Source: Diphasiastrum complanatum (taxonomy: Eukaryota; Streptophyta; Lycopodiopsida; Lycopodiales; Lycopodiaceae). From it: 64,000 bases of DNA. The stretch is taken from positions 1,481,787 through 1,545,786 of the forward strand of contig CM055108.1 in assembly GCA_029204225.1 (NCBI GenBank), read 5' to 3'. This document shows positions 24,740 through 34,830 of the stretch, in pieces; within the stretch, counting starts at the first letter, position 1, and every line of letters starts with the position of its first letter. The position numbers were made by a program, and so were the translations under genes. The notes beneath the pieces are model-generated. The model searched no databases and was not told the DNA's origin. It was given only the letters and a program-made list of their open reading frames with translations.

Positions 24740-25340
24740 GCATCTCATTTATCACAACCAACGTGGAAAGTATTAGAAGTTAGAAGCACCCATGCTACAT
24801 GGGTTATTGAAGATTGTGCATAAGTCTTGCTTTTTGGAAAATTTTGGAAGGTTGAAGATTTTTATAGTAATGCCTTTCCAATACTAGGACTGAAGGTTTT
24901 TGGAGGTAAATTTATTAGACATTTTTCTTTTCATACATTTTAAGCAATTAGTGGTCGTGATATACAAGATATAAAACTTGGCAATGCCATTTACGGAGCT
25001 AAGCTCCTTGGATATCACTACACCTATCCAGTGACAGTCAACAACTCTACCCGCACACCCCACTGCGATGGACAATAGACATATCTTGACATTAGTTATT
25101 GTTTGCAATAGTGAATAATTTCAAGCAATCTGCCCTTTCCATAAATCTCTCGTATAGTGGTTTTAATACAAGGAATAAAAGGGTTCAAAATAATGGACTT
25201 AGCCCACACTTGAATATAAAACGATAACAATTCGTAACATATGACAGTACTAGAGAAATCAAAATATTTGATATCTAACCTAGCGAGTTTTTAATTTAAT
25301 TTAAAAAAATCACGTATAGTAGACATTTTGAAAATCACAA
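24740..25340. other. Intergenic DNA without a recognisable gene
   Basis: AT-rich sequence between the MIZ1-family gene and the palindrome array. The 74-codon open frame at 24884-25108 has no family signature. Confidence 0.55.
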
Positions 25341-25740
25341 GTCAATTGTTTGCCACGCCTGGCAAATCCAAATTTTTCTTTTTGTGATTTTGCCACGCAT
25401 GGCAAATCTCCAGATTACATATCACATGAAAAGGTTGTTATTTAATGACTTTTCGTGGCTCTGCCATGCGTGGTTGTGCCACACCAATTTATAACACGTG
25501 ATATTAAAAAAAAATTGGATTTTAAAATCTTTTGTGTGGCTGTGCTTTGCGTGGCAAAAATTTAAAATTGTTTTCCCTCCTCCCGCACCCACAGTCAACT
25601 CATTTTTTACTGGTAGGATTGCTTGAAAGTTTTTAGCGTGGATGTGCCACACGTGGATGAGCCACACCATTAAAAAAGGGAAAATTTTCAGCTAAGTCAC
25701 GAGTTCGCGTGGAAGCATTGCGTGGCAAAACGCGTGGCAA
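25341..25740. repeat. Array of palindromic TTTGCCACGCNTGGCAAA motifs
   Basis: TTTGCCACGCCTGGCAAA (25349-25366) and TTTGCCACGCATGGCAAA (25389-25406) are near-perfect palindromes 40 bp apart. Related half-sites (GTGGCTGTG, GCCATGCGTGG, GTGCCACACGTGG, GCGTGGCAA) recur to about 25740. The array sits inside the right arm as the 4796-5480 array sits inside the left, but with a different flank around the shared CCACGC.TGG core. A subterminal binding array of a related DNA transposon is the likeliest identity. Confidence 0.75.
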
Positions 25741-25785
25741 TAGAGATGATGTTTTCAAGAGATTAACATTTCTATTTTCCATTAT

Positions 25786-26475
25786 GTGCAACACACTAGT
25801 GCTGAAAACAATGCACTCAAGAATGCTATGTCAAAGTTGAATGCTACAGTCACTACTCTTTGGGGATCAAACCAAGAAATGTTAGAATCCATGGAAAAGT
25901 TGCGATCCGAGAGTTTAAAATCTGTTGTTGATATAAAAGTTATCAAAAAGGCAATGATGAAGAGGAAAAGAAAGAGAGTACTGATGAAAAATATTCATGA
26001 CTTATCTACACATAGCGGTAATCAGAAAAAAAAAACTGAGCATTTAAGTATGTTTTCAAATTGTTTATTTGATTTGTATATGTCATTTAAGTTTGATTTG
26101 CACTTGATAACATGGATTATTTATCTATTAAACATAATTTGAGTTTCATATGTTTGTTGTAGATCATGTTGGTGGCAAAGAACTATTAAAAAATCGTTTT
26201 TGCATTGGATCATCTTTAAGTCATATTTCACTAAAAAAGTCAGCAAAGGAAATGATGAAAAATGCTTGATTTGAAAAAATGAAAAATAAAATTGCAGAGA
26301 CTATTTTGATTAAGGTTCAATCATACTTGGATGCAAATGTGATACAAGGTACATGTGATATTTCTAGAATTAGCAGAAACGATTATTCTACTTTTTTTAG
26401 AATAGTTAAAGAAGCTTTTTTCCAAGTGATGGTGAAGAAAACTTATCTTTCGTATCCATATCGGGTTCCAGGCGT
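25786..26475 (+). pseudogene. Coiled-coil, lysine-rich transposon-like ORF, decayed
   Basis: The first open stretch has a coiled-coil character (NNALKNAMSKLNATVTTLWG, EMLESMEKLRSESLK) followed by a very basic run (KKAMMKRKRKRVLMK). A probable intron follows, then DHVGGKELLKNRF at 26163 after a TAG acceptor, a stop at 26268, and KIAETILIKVQSYLDANVIQ. It lies between the palindrome array and the right arm, the place occupied by 2916-4034 on the left, but shares no evident sequence with it. I do not recognise the family; a DNA-binding accessory protein of the transposon is a guess. Confidence 0.35.
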
Positions 26476-27874
26476 GTTCTTTTTCCTCTCTTGACACGTG
26501 AGAGGGTCCCCCACATGGGCTTGCATGCTTCAAATGTCATTCAATATTCTCATAATCTTTTCTAGATTTTATGAGAATATTTTATTGTAGGATTTTACAT
26601 AAAATATATTTTTTAATATGATGGAATGTAAGAAAATCAATTCAAAGATCATTGTGGTAGTATTGGATTGTTAAAACTAGTTTTATATTGTTATAAATTT
26701 TATTTTTCTTGAGATTTGACATACAAGACAAAATCATGAGATAAGAAATAGTACATATTATTATTAAACAAGTAATTTGACAGGTTTTTTAAGATTTTAT
26801 GACATAATGTTATGTTAAATCGGTGATGTCATAAAACATTTAGTTTATTAATATTCTAGGTGTCATAGATTTGATATATTTTGGTGACATAATTACATGG
26901 TCAAATAAATTTTTTTTACTTTTGTCATGTGGCCTCTTAAATGGTTGCATGGGGATTCATGATCAAAAGCATTTATGTTATATTGAGGACCTTAGTGCTA
27001 TGTGACCTATATGATAAATCTTTTTAATTGTTGGTGTGTGACTCTATATAACCCTATATGAAATCATAGTAATTAGTTGAAATATCATTTAGCATTGTAA
27101 TAAAGATGTTGATCAATGGTGTGATTTCTTGCATACAAAGCAACCATAGATAGAAAGGGCGAATTCATATTGCTCGTCGTGAGGTACCATGGCACACTAG
27201 GCCAATCCAAAGAGATTTACCTTGAGATCATCACTCATCTTAGACAAGAGTTTAATCTAAGGGCTTCGAACATTGACTGCTATGTGGTCTTTAAATTAGT
27301 TGAGATAGATCTACACGCACTATGTACTGATGTCTAACATTTGTCGGTATGAACCTCATTTTGATTGCTTGTCATGTGTTGCCCCACCCAAGCAATTTTC
27401 TTGATTGCAATGTTACTAGAATATTAGATTTACATTAAGCATAAGTAGAATATACATGGATTAGATGTTGGCATATCTTTAATAAATTTTATTATATTTG
27501 TTCAAAACATACAGTCTCATAATGATTACTTATGATGTGGTATAGAGTAGTTGGCTACAATGTGTATGTGTCATCATCATCAGATAGCGATTCATCTCAT
27601 GATCGCAACAACAGGTATATATTGTTATTGATATTGACATCAATTGCACTTTATTTGTTATTTGAATATGAGTGTATAATTTTTCTTGCAAATTTGTTCT
27701 TACAATGACATTTGATTGGAATTATGAATTCTAGGACAATTATCGTACCTCCACGTGATTTAGAGAAAGAAAAAATAATTGAGCTCTATCACAGAAAAAA
27801 GCAGCAATCAAGACTAAAGTACAATGAACAACTATTGACTGGTTCATATTCAAGCTCTTCCATTAGTCGACGTA

Positions 27875-27960
27875 ACCCAACGGGGTTGGCTCAGTTGGTT
27901 GGCTTGGCATCCAAAGTTTCTTTGGTCCCAGGTTCGAGCCTCCTCTTGGAAACCAAGAAG
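27875..27960 (+). mobile_element. tRNA-derived SINE, 86 bp, with 14-bp target-site duplication
   Basis: An A box TGGCTCAGTTGG (27887-27898) and a B box GGTTCGAGCC (27931-27940) mark an internal RNA polymerase III promoter derived from a tRNA gene. The insertion is flanked by CATTAGTCGACGTA at 27861-27874 and 27961-27974. The matching point of the left arm (around 1136-1150) has one copy of this site and no insert, which gives an empty-site control. The element ends ...AACCAAGAAG with no A or T tail. Related copies lie at 36577-36641 and 48515-48569. Confidence 0.9.
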
Positions 27961-28490
27961 CATTAGTCGACGTAGACCGCCTATTGATCCATCACATGTA
28001 TGTGTATTGATTTATGTCATAATTTTTTTATTTGTAATAGTGATGTAATCTGATTTGCTCTTTGGATATAGTATATTGCTCTTTGAAAAGCCAAGACACC
28101 ACTCCATCACAAATGAAGGTTGAAAATGCACTAAATGTACAAAGACTATTTTGTCAATTTTTGTCACATGTTAGAATTTGTCAATTTTCACTTGAATGGC
28201 ATTGAAAGAATTTGTGCAATTTGCAATTGGATTATTGGACTAGTTTCAACCAGAATATGATGAGAGGATACCATGTACATGCACACAATGCAAAGGCCTT
28301 AGGATTCGGACAAGGAGGATTGTCAACGATCATATTTGGGCCAATGGAGTGCACACAGAGAATCCAAGAGTACGAGAGGTAAACTCTTTAAAGTGTTTTT
28401 CGGAAATGCTTTCATCTTTGACCCATATGACACTTCAAGTATAGTTTGGCCAATAAATATTGAGCGATAGGATGAGTGCCACAATACTTT

Positions 28491-28654
28491 GAAGTTAATC
28501 TCTCACTTGCTTCTAAAAGGAAAAATCCAAATAGAATATTTAGATGAAGTTAATCTTTCACTTGCTTCTAAAAGGAAAAATCCAAATAGAATGATTAGAT
28601 CAAGTTAATCTCTCACTTGCTTCTAAAAGAAAAGTCCAAATAGAATGTTTAGAT
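28491..28654. repeat. 55-bp tandem repeat, three copies
   Basis: Units start at 28491, 28546 and 28601, with a partial at 28655; core TTAATCTCTCACTTGCTTCT. Absent from the left arm at the equivalent place. Confidence 0.92.
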
Positions 28655-28704
28655 GTAGTTAATCTTGATTCCATATTCAATCACCCATAATAGACTCATT
28701 AACG

Positions 28705-28707
<3 letters not shown>

Positions 28708-28776
<69 letters not shown>
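28708..28776. repeat. (AG)n microsatellite, about 69 bp
   Basis: Pure AG run orthologous to the CT tract at 572-612 in the left arm. Confidence 0.97.
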
Positions 28777-28778
<2 letters not shown>

Positions 28779-29493
28779 AAAGGTAACCAACACTCCCAAT
28801 TCTAGGAAGGTGTGTAGCCCTTGTTTTCTTCTGTTAAAGGCATTTTTCAAATGTTTTTTGTTGGAAGATGAGTTCCACAAAAAAGCCCATGTGGTGACAT
28901 TCTGGAGTATGATATAATCATTTGTTTGGGAGTTTTGATTAGTACTCTATAATGTTCTCTCTGTTTTCCTCTTCATGTGTGTTTAGGGTTGGTGTGGGTG
29001 GGTGTGTGTGTGAGTGCGTGTGTTTGTGTGTGTGTTTCATACTACTGGTTTACGGTTTGTGTTATATATTAATTTATGTTTCATGCTTGAGAGAGAGAGA
29101 GAGAGAGAGAAAAAAAACTGACACATCTAACATTTTCAACTTTTGCAGAAGAAGGACCATAAGTTGGTTTCAAGAAAAAGAGTTGCAAGAGAGATCGAGA
29201 ATATTATTGATAGGATAAATCACATGAATATTGATTTTGGATCATCATTGGCCCTAGATGATGCTCTTGTTGATGATCACCCCTTGCATGATATAATTAG
29301 TTCATCAACGCCTTGTGATTCAATCTATGTCTCCAAATCTCTAGAACGTTCTTACCACCCAACCACATCTATCTTAGATGTTGCACATGATAATACTTGT
29401 GGAGACTTAGGATTTCACATTATCTTAGTTATGTCATATATTGTAAAAATTTTCAATTTCCATGTACGTAAAATATGCTATAGTGCTTAAATA

Positions 29494-30420
29494 CATGTAA
29501 AGGCCTATTTTGCACTTTGTAAATTCATATTATAAGTAGAAGTTGCGACGTTCTAAAGAGATGCAATAGAAGTCTAAACTCGACATTTAACGGTTCGTAT
29601 ACGACATTGAGGCCGGTGATCGTTCCTATAAGGTGGACACTTTGTGCCATTGTACTGACGCATTTCTACGCAGAGTTGAGTACCAATAGAGAGAAGAGCG
29701 AGTTTCTATAGCTTGAGCATTCTTTTCTTTTCTGCTATCTTTCATAGAATTACTTCTTATCATATGTGCGAACACACTCTGTATGATCTGTGGATGATTG
29801 TGATACTGTTCTGTTTGTGTCACACACATTTCTTATATTATACTGAATTTCAGCTACTCTAACATGGATTTTCAGGTGACACTAGCAAGTAACAATTCTA
29901 ACTAATGTGAGCCGGGTATTAGCCAAAGCTGTTAAGCATCATTTCTTAGTAGACCTTCTTTCATTTCTGAATGAGCTATGTGTTCAGATAACAGGATTGT
30001 TTGAGGCTCTGTTTCGCTTGCTTTCTACGATAAAGACTAATTCTCTGTGTTTGATTAAGAAGAATCTTTAGCTAATGTGATTCTGCATACTGAATCTAAT
30101 TGCTACTTGCTGTCAGTTCTAACTGTTTCCTTGATGTTTGAAGAGCCTGAAAGATAAAGTAATCCTTACATTTACAGACCTTGACCAAAACATTTCATCA
30201 TTGGTGTTCCTGGATGCCAATTTACCCAAATATCTTTGGATAATCAGTTATGTCGCTGTAGTATTCGTTGTGAATTTTATACATACCAGTCCGTTTACCA
30301 TCATATATGCATTTACCATGCAAAAGATGAGATTATTCTCTCTCTTGGGGAACGATCAAACTTTTTTATACTACATAATTCATCATTTTTGTGGAAATCT
30401 TTAACGACTAGGCCACCACA
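29494..30420 (+). mobile_element. Putative Gypsy 5' LTR
   Basis: Taken from a TGTAAAGGCC start at 29494 to the primer-binding site. Right border supported by the primer-binding site; left border is a guess because no matching 3' LTR was found. Confidence 0.45.
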
Positions 30421-30424
30421 TCAT

Positions 30425-30442
30425 TTGGCGCCATTGCCAGGG
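30425..30442 (+). other. Gypsy primer-binding site
   Basis: TGGCGCCATTGCCAGGGA, two differences from the common plant Gypsy TGGCGCCGTTGCCGGGGA. Confidence 0.85.
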
Positions 30443-30508
30443 AGATGAATTTCATCTTTTGCAATATTTTTGAGTGTATTACATCTACGAATCTTTCTCA
30501 TGTAATAC

Positions 30509-31252
30509 ATGCCAAGAACGTACTCTCAAGCAACTATTGAACAGAAGCGTTTAGAGCATGCACAACGTTTAGAAGCATATAGAAAGTCTAGAAATTTGTA
30601 TTTGCAGAATTTGCAAAATTCACCAGTTACAGCAAGATTAACACCTGAAGCGTTTAGTGATCTTCTACACGCTACTACAACATTTGTAGATTCATTTGAG
30701 GAAAGATCCGTTGAAATACCAAGTTCTACAGATTCACCTGAATCAGATTTGTCTTATTCTACTTCCGAACTAAGTTTAGAATCTTTGTCTGAGCGAAGTT
30801 TAGATTCAGATCCTCCAAGTTAATCTAGCTCACCACCATCTATTAATATGGCTAATCCAGCGCCACCCACATCTACAAAAATCAGATATGATTTCTTTAA
30901 GGGATCATCTTCTAAAGATGCGGATAGTTATTTATCACAATTTGAATCCATTACCATAGCAAATAAAGAGCATACGGATGAGGATAAAGTTAGAATTTTG
31001 CCAGGTCTTCTTCGGAAGCAGGCTAGGATTTGGTACAATCAATTGGTACCGGAAATAGTTAATTCTTGGAACACTTTAAAAGTAGCATTCCTTAAACAGT
31101 TTAGGGAGATAGGATATTCCACTAGATTGTTGGCTCGGCTTAACTCTGTTGAGAAAAAGCCAAAGGAATCGCTTAGGAAATATACTCGTAGTGTTAAGAA
31201 TGTAATAGGAAAGTTAGGAGCCCAGTATCCAGTTCCCATGCAAAATGCATAG
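30509..31252 (+). pseudogene. Gypsy gag (Retrotrans_gag domain), truncated
   Basis: An N-terminal part (30509-30823) has a Gln/Arg-rich helix and a Ser/Glu-rich tail, ending at a TAA. After a 24-bp gap a new frame opens at 30848: IRYDFFKGSSSKDADSYLSQ, DEDKVRILPGLLRKQARIWY, SWNTLKVAFLKQF and LNSVEKKPKESLRKYTRSV. This is the canonical Retrotrans_gag (PF03732) pattern of A..W....W..L...F...F and E....Y. It ends at a stop at 31250-31252, at the deletion junction. Confidence 0.85.
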
Positions 31253-31870
31253 CAGATCATCTTTCCAAATTTTGTGGTACATCGCAAAATTTTCGCATAC
31301 TATCCACGCTACAATGGCCAGACAGAATCCACCAATAAAATCCTATGTGGCATTCTCACCAAAACCGTCGAATCCAGCCGATCTGATTGGGAGCTCAAAC
31401 TCCATGCTGCTCTCTGGGCTTATCACACTACCCTGAAACGAGCTACAGGCTTAACCCCCTTCCAACTCACATATGGTCAAGAAGCCGTTATGCTTGTGGA
31501 ATTCCATATTCCCTCCCTTTGAGTAGCCTACAACCTTGAGTTCGATACTCTTCAGAATCTAGCAAATAGGTTATTCCATCTGGAGCAACTCTGTGAAACA
31601 CGACGGATCAGCATCCATGCTCAACAAGTCCACAAACGACGATAAAAAGCATGGCATGATCGATCATTGAAACTTAGAGATTTTCAGGTGGGTGATAAGG
31701 TCCTGCTAAACCAGGCCAAAGCCTTCAAAGGCAAACTAAAATTTCAGGCCAAGGACCTTACGTCATAAAAAAACTCTTTGCCTCTGGATATGTTCAACTC
31801 CAAACCCTTCAAGGCAATGTCCTCAACACTGTGGTCAATGGGAGTCGACTGAGAAAGTACAACAAACCCT
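31253..31870 (+). pseudogene. Gypsy integrase, C-terminal half
   Basis: FAYYPRYNGQTESTNK carries the Glu of the DDE triad in its usual YPQ.NGQ.E context. HAALWAYHTTLKRATGLTPF and QLTYGQEAVMLVEF follow, then RLFHLEQLCETRRISIHAQQ and FQVGDKVLLNQAK. Stops at 31521, 31644 and 31767 and frame changes break it. The first two catalytic Asp residues are lost in the deletion. Confidence 0.85.
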
Positions 31871-32611
31871 GCTTTTATCTTTATATGTATTAGCTGTTTT
31901 TTCTCTATTGTTTATTTTTTTCTTCTTCTTCTCTCTTTTTACTATTTGTATGCCATTTTCACACCATTTTTGCTGTGATTTGTTGTTCCACTCATCGAGA
32001 TTCTATCATATCAGTCTTCTCTGAAAAAACCACAAAAGTCATTAGTTTCAAACAAAATGTTTTCACATCATCACAGATAGAATTTGTCTGACCATTTTTT
32101 TACAGAGAACGATTTATTTTTGGCCTCCGCGAATTCTGTCTCAGAAGAAAAATGTCAAAAAAAATAAAAAAAAATGGAGTTTTCTTTATCAGATACCCAT
32201 GTTCAGAATTCGCAGACAATTCGTGGGAGCTCAAATTGATCCTCACGATTTCTCTATTACCACTGTGAATTCTGATCAGATACATTGTTGTACTATTAGA
32301 CATTTTCCCTCTTTTTGCCAGCACAAATCACTTACAGAAATTCGCGAGCCCTCAGAATACTGCCTCAAAATTTACGACTATCATTACCAAATCATGGACA
32401 CTGAGGACGAATTCTAGGTGAAGTTGCGAATTCTTGTCCAAAAAAGTCTATATATAGGTCTCCAACCTTTCTCCACGAGTTCATTTTAGATTGCTGCTCT
32501 CGAGTTCATGCCAAATTTTTTCAAAATTTTCAAAATTCTCAGAAAATGTTGAAATTTGTTACTTCTCACTTGACATTGTTTATTGTAAATAATGATCAAA
32601 CATTATAGCAA
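31871..32611. other. Non-coding, T-rich DNA between two retrotransposons
   Basis: Possibly the 3' end of the Gypsy element. A TCTATATATAGG motif at about 32449-32460, followed by CTCCAACC, could be a promoter TATA box within an LTR, but no LTR partner was seen. Confidence 0.45.
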
Positions 32612-33226
32612 TGTTGATGATCTGATTTCACACGTGTGGAGTATGTTCCCACGTGTGAAAGGAAGTTATTTTCGTACTTGTATATATTTGAATTGATTTT
32701 GTATCAATCTAGTTAGTGTGAACATGATATGACTAGTTTTTAGTCAAGTTGATTAGTCACCTAGAAATTAGCTTTTCCTTGCATGTGCATGAGTAAATGC
32801 TCCCACATGGCAAGGGGATGCTCACACGTGTGTATAGAGTTCTAGAAGATAAGAGTTGACTATTTTCCTTAGATCCTATTTTGTAGGGAATATTCCTATA
32901 TTTTGGGAGACTAGCTTTTTGGATTTTAGCCATATTCTAGAAGGTCAACTTTGGATAAGGATCAAGGATGGATCAAATGGATAGATCTAAGTGATGTGGC
33001 ACTCTTCACACGTGTGAAGACCTACTGGACTGTACCAGACTCATGGATGTACTTGATCCATAAAAGGATCATCATTTTGCTAAGAAGATTGATGAGACTT
33101 TTGCATTCTACACTTTTGTGAGATTTCTAGTTATTTGTCTTGTGATTTCTATGAATGATTGATATCTAGAACTATTGTACTTGTTGTTTCAGGTGCAGTC
33201 CGTATTGTGGACAGTACTCCACACGT
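32612..33226 (+). mobile_element. Copia LTR rich in CACACGTGTG palindromes
   Basis: Taken from TGTTGATGATCTG at 32612; the right border is approximate. It contains CACACGTGTG at 32629-32638, 32823-32832, 33007-33016 and 33220-33229, and CCCACGTGTG at 32648-32657. The ACGT core with these flanks is the G-box type recognised by plant bZIP and bHLH factors. Confidence 0.6.
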
Positions 33227-33289
33227 GTGAGGTCGCCTTCACTAATTTATGATGTGTTGATCCATTGCTCTTGCTTAAATCCAAGTGTA

Positions 33290-34066
33290 GTGAATCTAGA
33301 TCAAGATCTAATGTGTAGAACTGATGAGTTTACCAACTTGGTCCAATCATTTGCTATTCAAGATACTCTTCCATCCATTGAAAAATTGCATGATGTTCTT
33401 GTGGCCAAGGAGAGTAGACTTCTACACCTCAAGACAAGAATGGATGGCATGTCATTTAATGGAGGAGAGGAGAAAGCAAACTTTACATCCAAAGGCAAGA
33501 AGAAACAACATCCATTCAAGAAGAGTCAAGGCAAGGAGGCTGAGATGAAGAATGGAGGATCTACTTCCAAAGGCAAGGTGAAGAACAAGGCAAAGCTCAA
33601 GTGTTTCTTTTGTGGGAAGAAATGACACTTTGCCTCGAAATGCTACTTGAAGAAGAATCAACAAGCCAATGGAGATCAAGGGAACATTGCTCAAGAGGAA
33701 GAAGAAGAGGATGGATTCAACACATCCTTAATGGTTGCATCTACACCAACTTCAAGTAAAGACACATGGTGGATAGATAGTGGGGCTAGTTCCCACATGT
33801 CTTTTAACAAGCATTATTTTTCTACTATTCTATCTTGTAATGACTCTAAGAAGTCAATATACACTGCTAGTGATCAAGCATGCAAGATATTTGGCATAGG
33901 ATCTATTCCTCTTTGCTTAGGCACATCTAAAAGGATAGATCTAGATAATGTTTTGTATGTTCCTACCATTTCAAGAAACTTGCTTAGTGTAGGACAATTA
34001 ATGGACAATGGACTAGATGTACATTTCAAGAATGGAGTTTGTTCCATCTTGAAAAATGATAAGTGA
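33290..34066 (+). pseudogene. Copia gag C-terminus and protease
   Basis: NLVQSFAIQDTLPSIEKLHD parallels the gag at 53705. The zinc knuckle reads CFFCGKK-stop-HFASKC: spacing is correct for CX2CX4HX4C, but a TGA (33623-33625) occupies one spacer position. The protease follows in the same frame with WWIDSGASSHMS, an intact D-S-G active site, and VLYVPTISRNLLSVGQL. The frame ends at a TGA at 34064-34066 before the pre-integrase segment. Confidence 0.88.
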
Positions 34067-34149
34067 TAGCTAGTGACATTAAGCAAGGTAGACTTTTCAA
34101 GTTGGATGCTAATGTTGTAAATGAAAAGTGAACTTGGCTAGGGAGAAGC

Positions 34150-34830
34150 TATCTCAAGTGGAGCTTTGGCATAAGAGATTAGGCCATCCTAATCTTCAAT
34201 CTATGAGTCAATGGCAAGCAAGGAACTAGCTCTCGGCCTACCAAGAGCTTTCAAGAAGTGTGGAAAGATGTGTGAGGCATGTGGCCTTGCAAAGTCACAC
34301 AAATCTTCTTACAAGATATCTTCATCAAGATCTCCCTCTCCCTTGGATCTCATACATTCTGATGTACATAGTTTTTCACATGCAAGTAATGGAGGTGCTT
34401 TGTTGTATGTAACTTTTATAGATGATTGTACTAGATTCACATGGATTGAGTTACTATCAAAAAAAAAATTTGTTTATGAAGCTTTCATTAAGTTCAAGTC
34501 TCTAGTAGAGAAACAACTTAGTACTTCCATCAAAGCACTAAGATGTGATAATGGAGGAGAGTACACCTCCAATAAAATGAAAGACTTTTGTGAGATCAAT
34601 GGCATTAAATTGCAATACACTTGTTCCTACACCCCCCAACAAAATGAGGTGGCCGAGAGGAAAAATAGGAGTCTATGTGAGTGTGCAAAGTCTTTAAGAC
34701 TTGATGCATCACTTCCCATCTCATTTTGGGGAGAAGCTATAACATGTGCTAATTACTTGTGTAATAGACTTCCTAGTAGTGCTATAGATGGGATCTCACC
34801 TTATCAAGCTTTGTTTTAGTAAGAAACCCA
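34150..34830 (+). pseudogene. Copia GAG-pre-integrase and integrase
   Basis: LWHKRLGHPNLQSMS (34168 onward) is the pre-integrase HHCC motif. The core has all three catalytic positions: LDLIHSDVHSF, LRCDNGGEYTS and QQNEVAERKNR. FWGEAITCANYLCNRLP and PYQALF close the domain; a TAG at 34817-34819 and a frame change follow, with the next part reading in another frame. Confidence 0.9.

Larger units (their letters stand above)
26478..29256 (+). repeat. Right arm of the inverted duplication
   Basis: Plus-strand counterpart of 1-2540. Relative to the left arm it has a 100-bp SINE insertion (27875-27974 including one target-site copy), an extra ~220 bp containing a 55-bp trimer (around 28450-28680), and different microsatellite lengths. 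Similarity may continue beyond 29256, where the left arm leaves the window. Confidence 0.85.
27532..29490 (+). pseudogene. CACTA/En-Spm-like transposon gene, right copy, disrupted by a SINE
   Basis: Inferred exons 27532-27614, 27735-27997, 28072-28378 and 29149-29490 mirror the left copy. The second exon is exactly 100 bp longer than its partner because of the SINE, which changes the frame after ISRR. The third carries EFVQFAIGLLD, then a TAG where the left copy has Gln, then CTCTQCKGLRIRTRR, the transposase-associated pattern. The fourth reads KKDHKLVSRKRVAREIENII and an acidic DDALVDDHPLHD region and ends at a stop at 29488-29490; the rest of a transposase is missing, apparently replaced by a Gypsy element. 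Confidence 0.6.
29494..31870 (+). mobile_element. Gypsy LTR retrotransposon with large internal deletion
   Basis: Order on the plus strand: putative LTR, TTTGGCGCCATTGCCAGGG primer-binding site, gag (30509-31252), then directly the C-terminal half of integrase (31253-31870). Protease, reverse transcriptase and RNase H are missing. No second LTR was recognised. The element interrupts or abuts the fourth exon of the transposon gene. Confidence 0.8.

Noticed and set aside
27875-27960. A functional tRNA gene at the A/B-box pair
   Set aside because: No acceptor stem or anticodon arm can be formed, and target-site duplications show a SINE.
30425-30442. Consideration of TTTGGCGCCATTGCCAGGG as a tRNA gene end
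   Set aside because: Position directly between an LTR and gag identifies it as a Gypsy primer-binding site.
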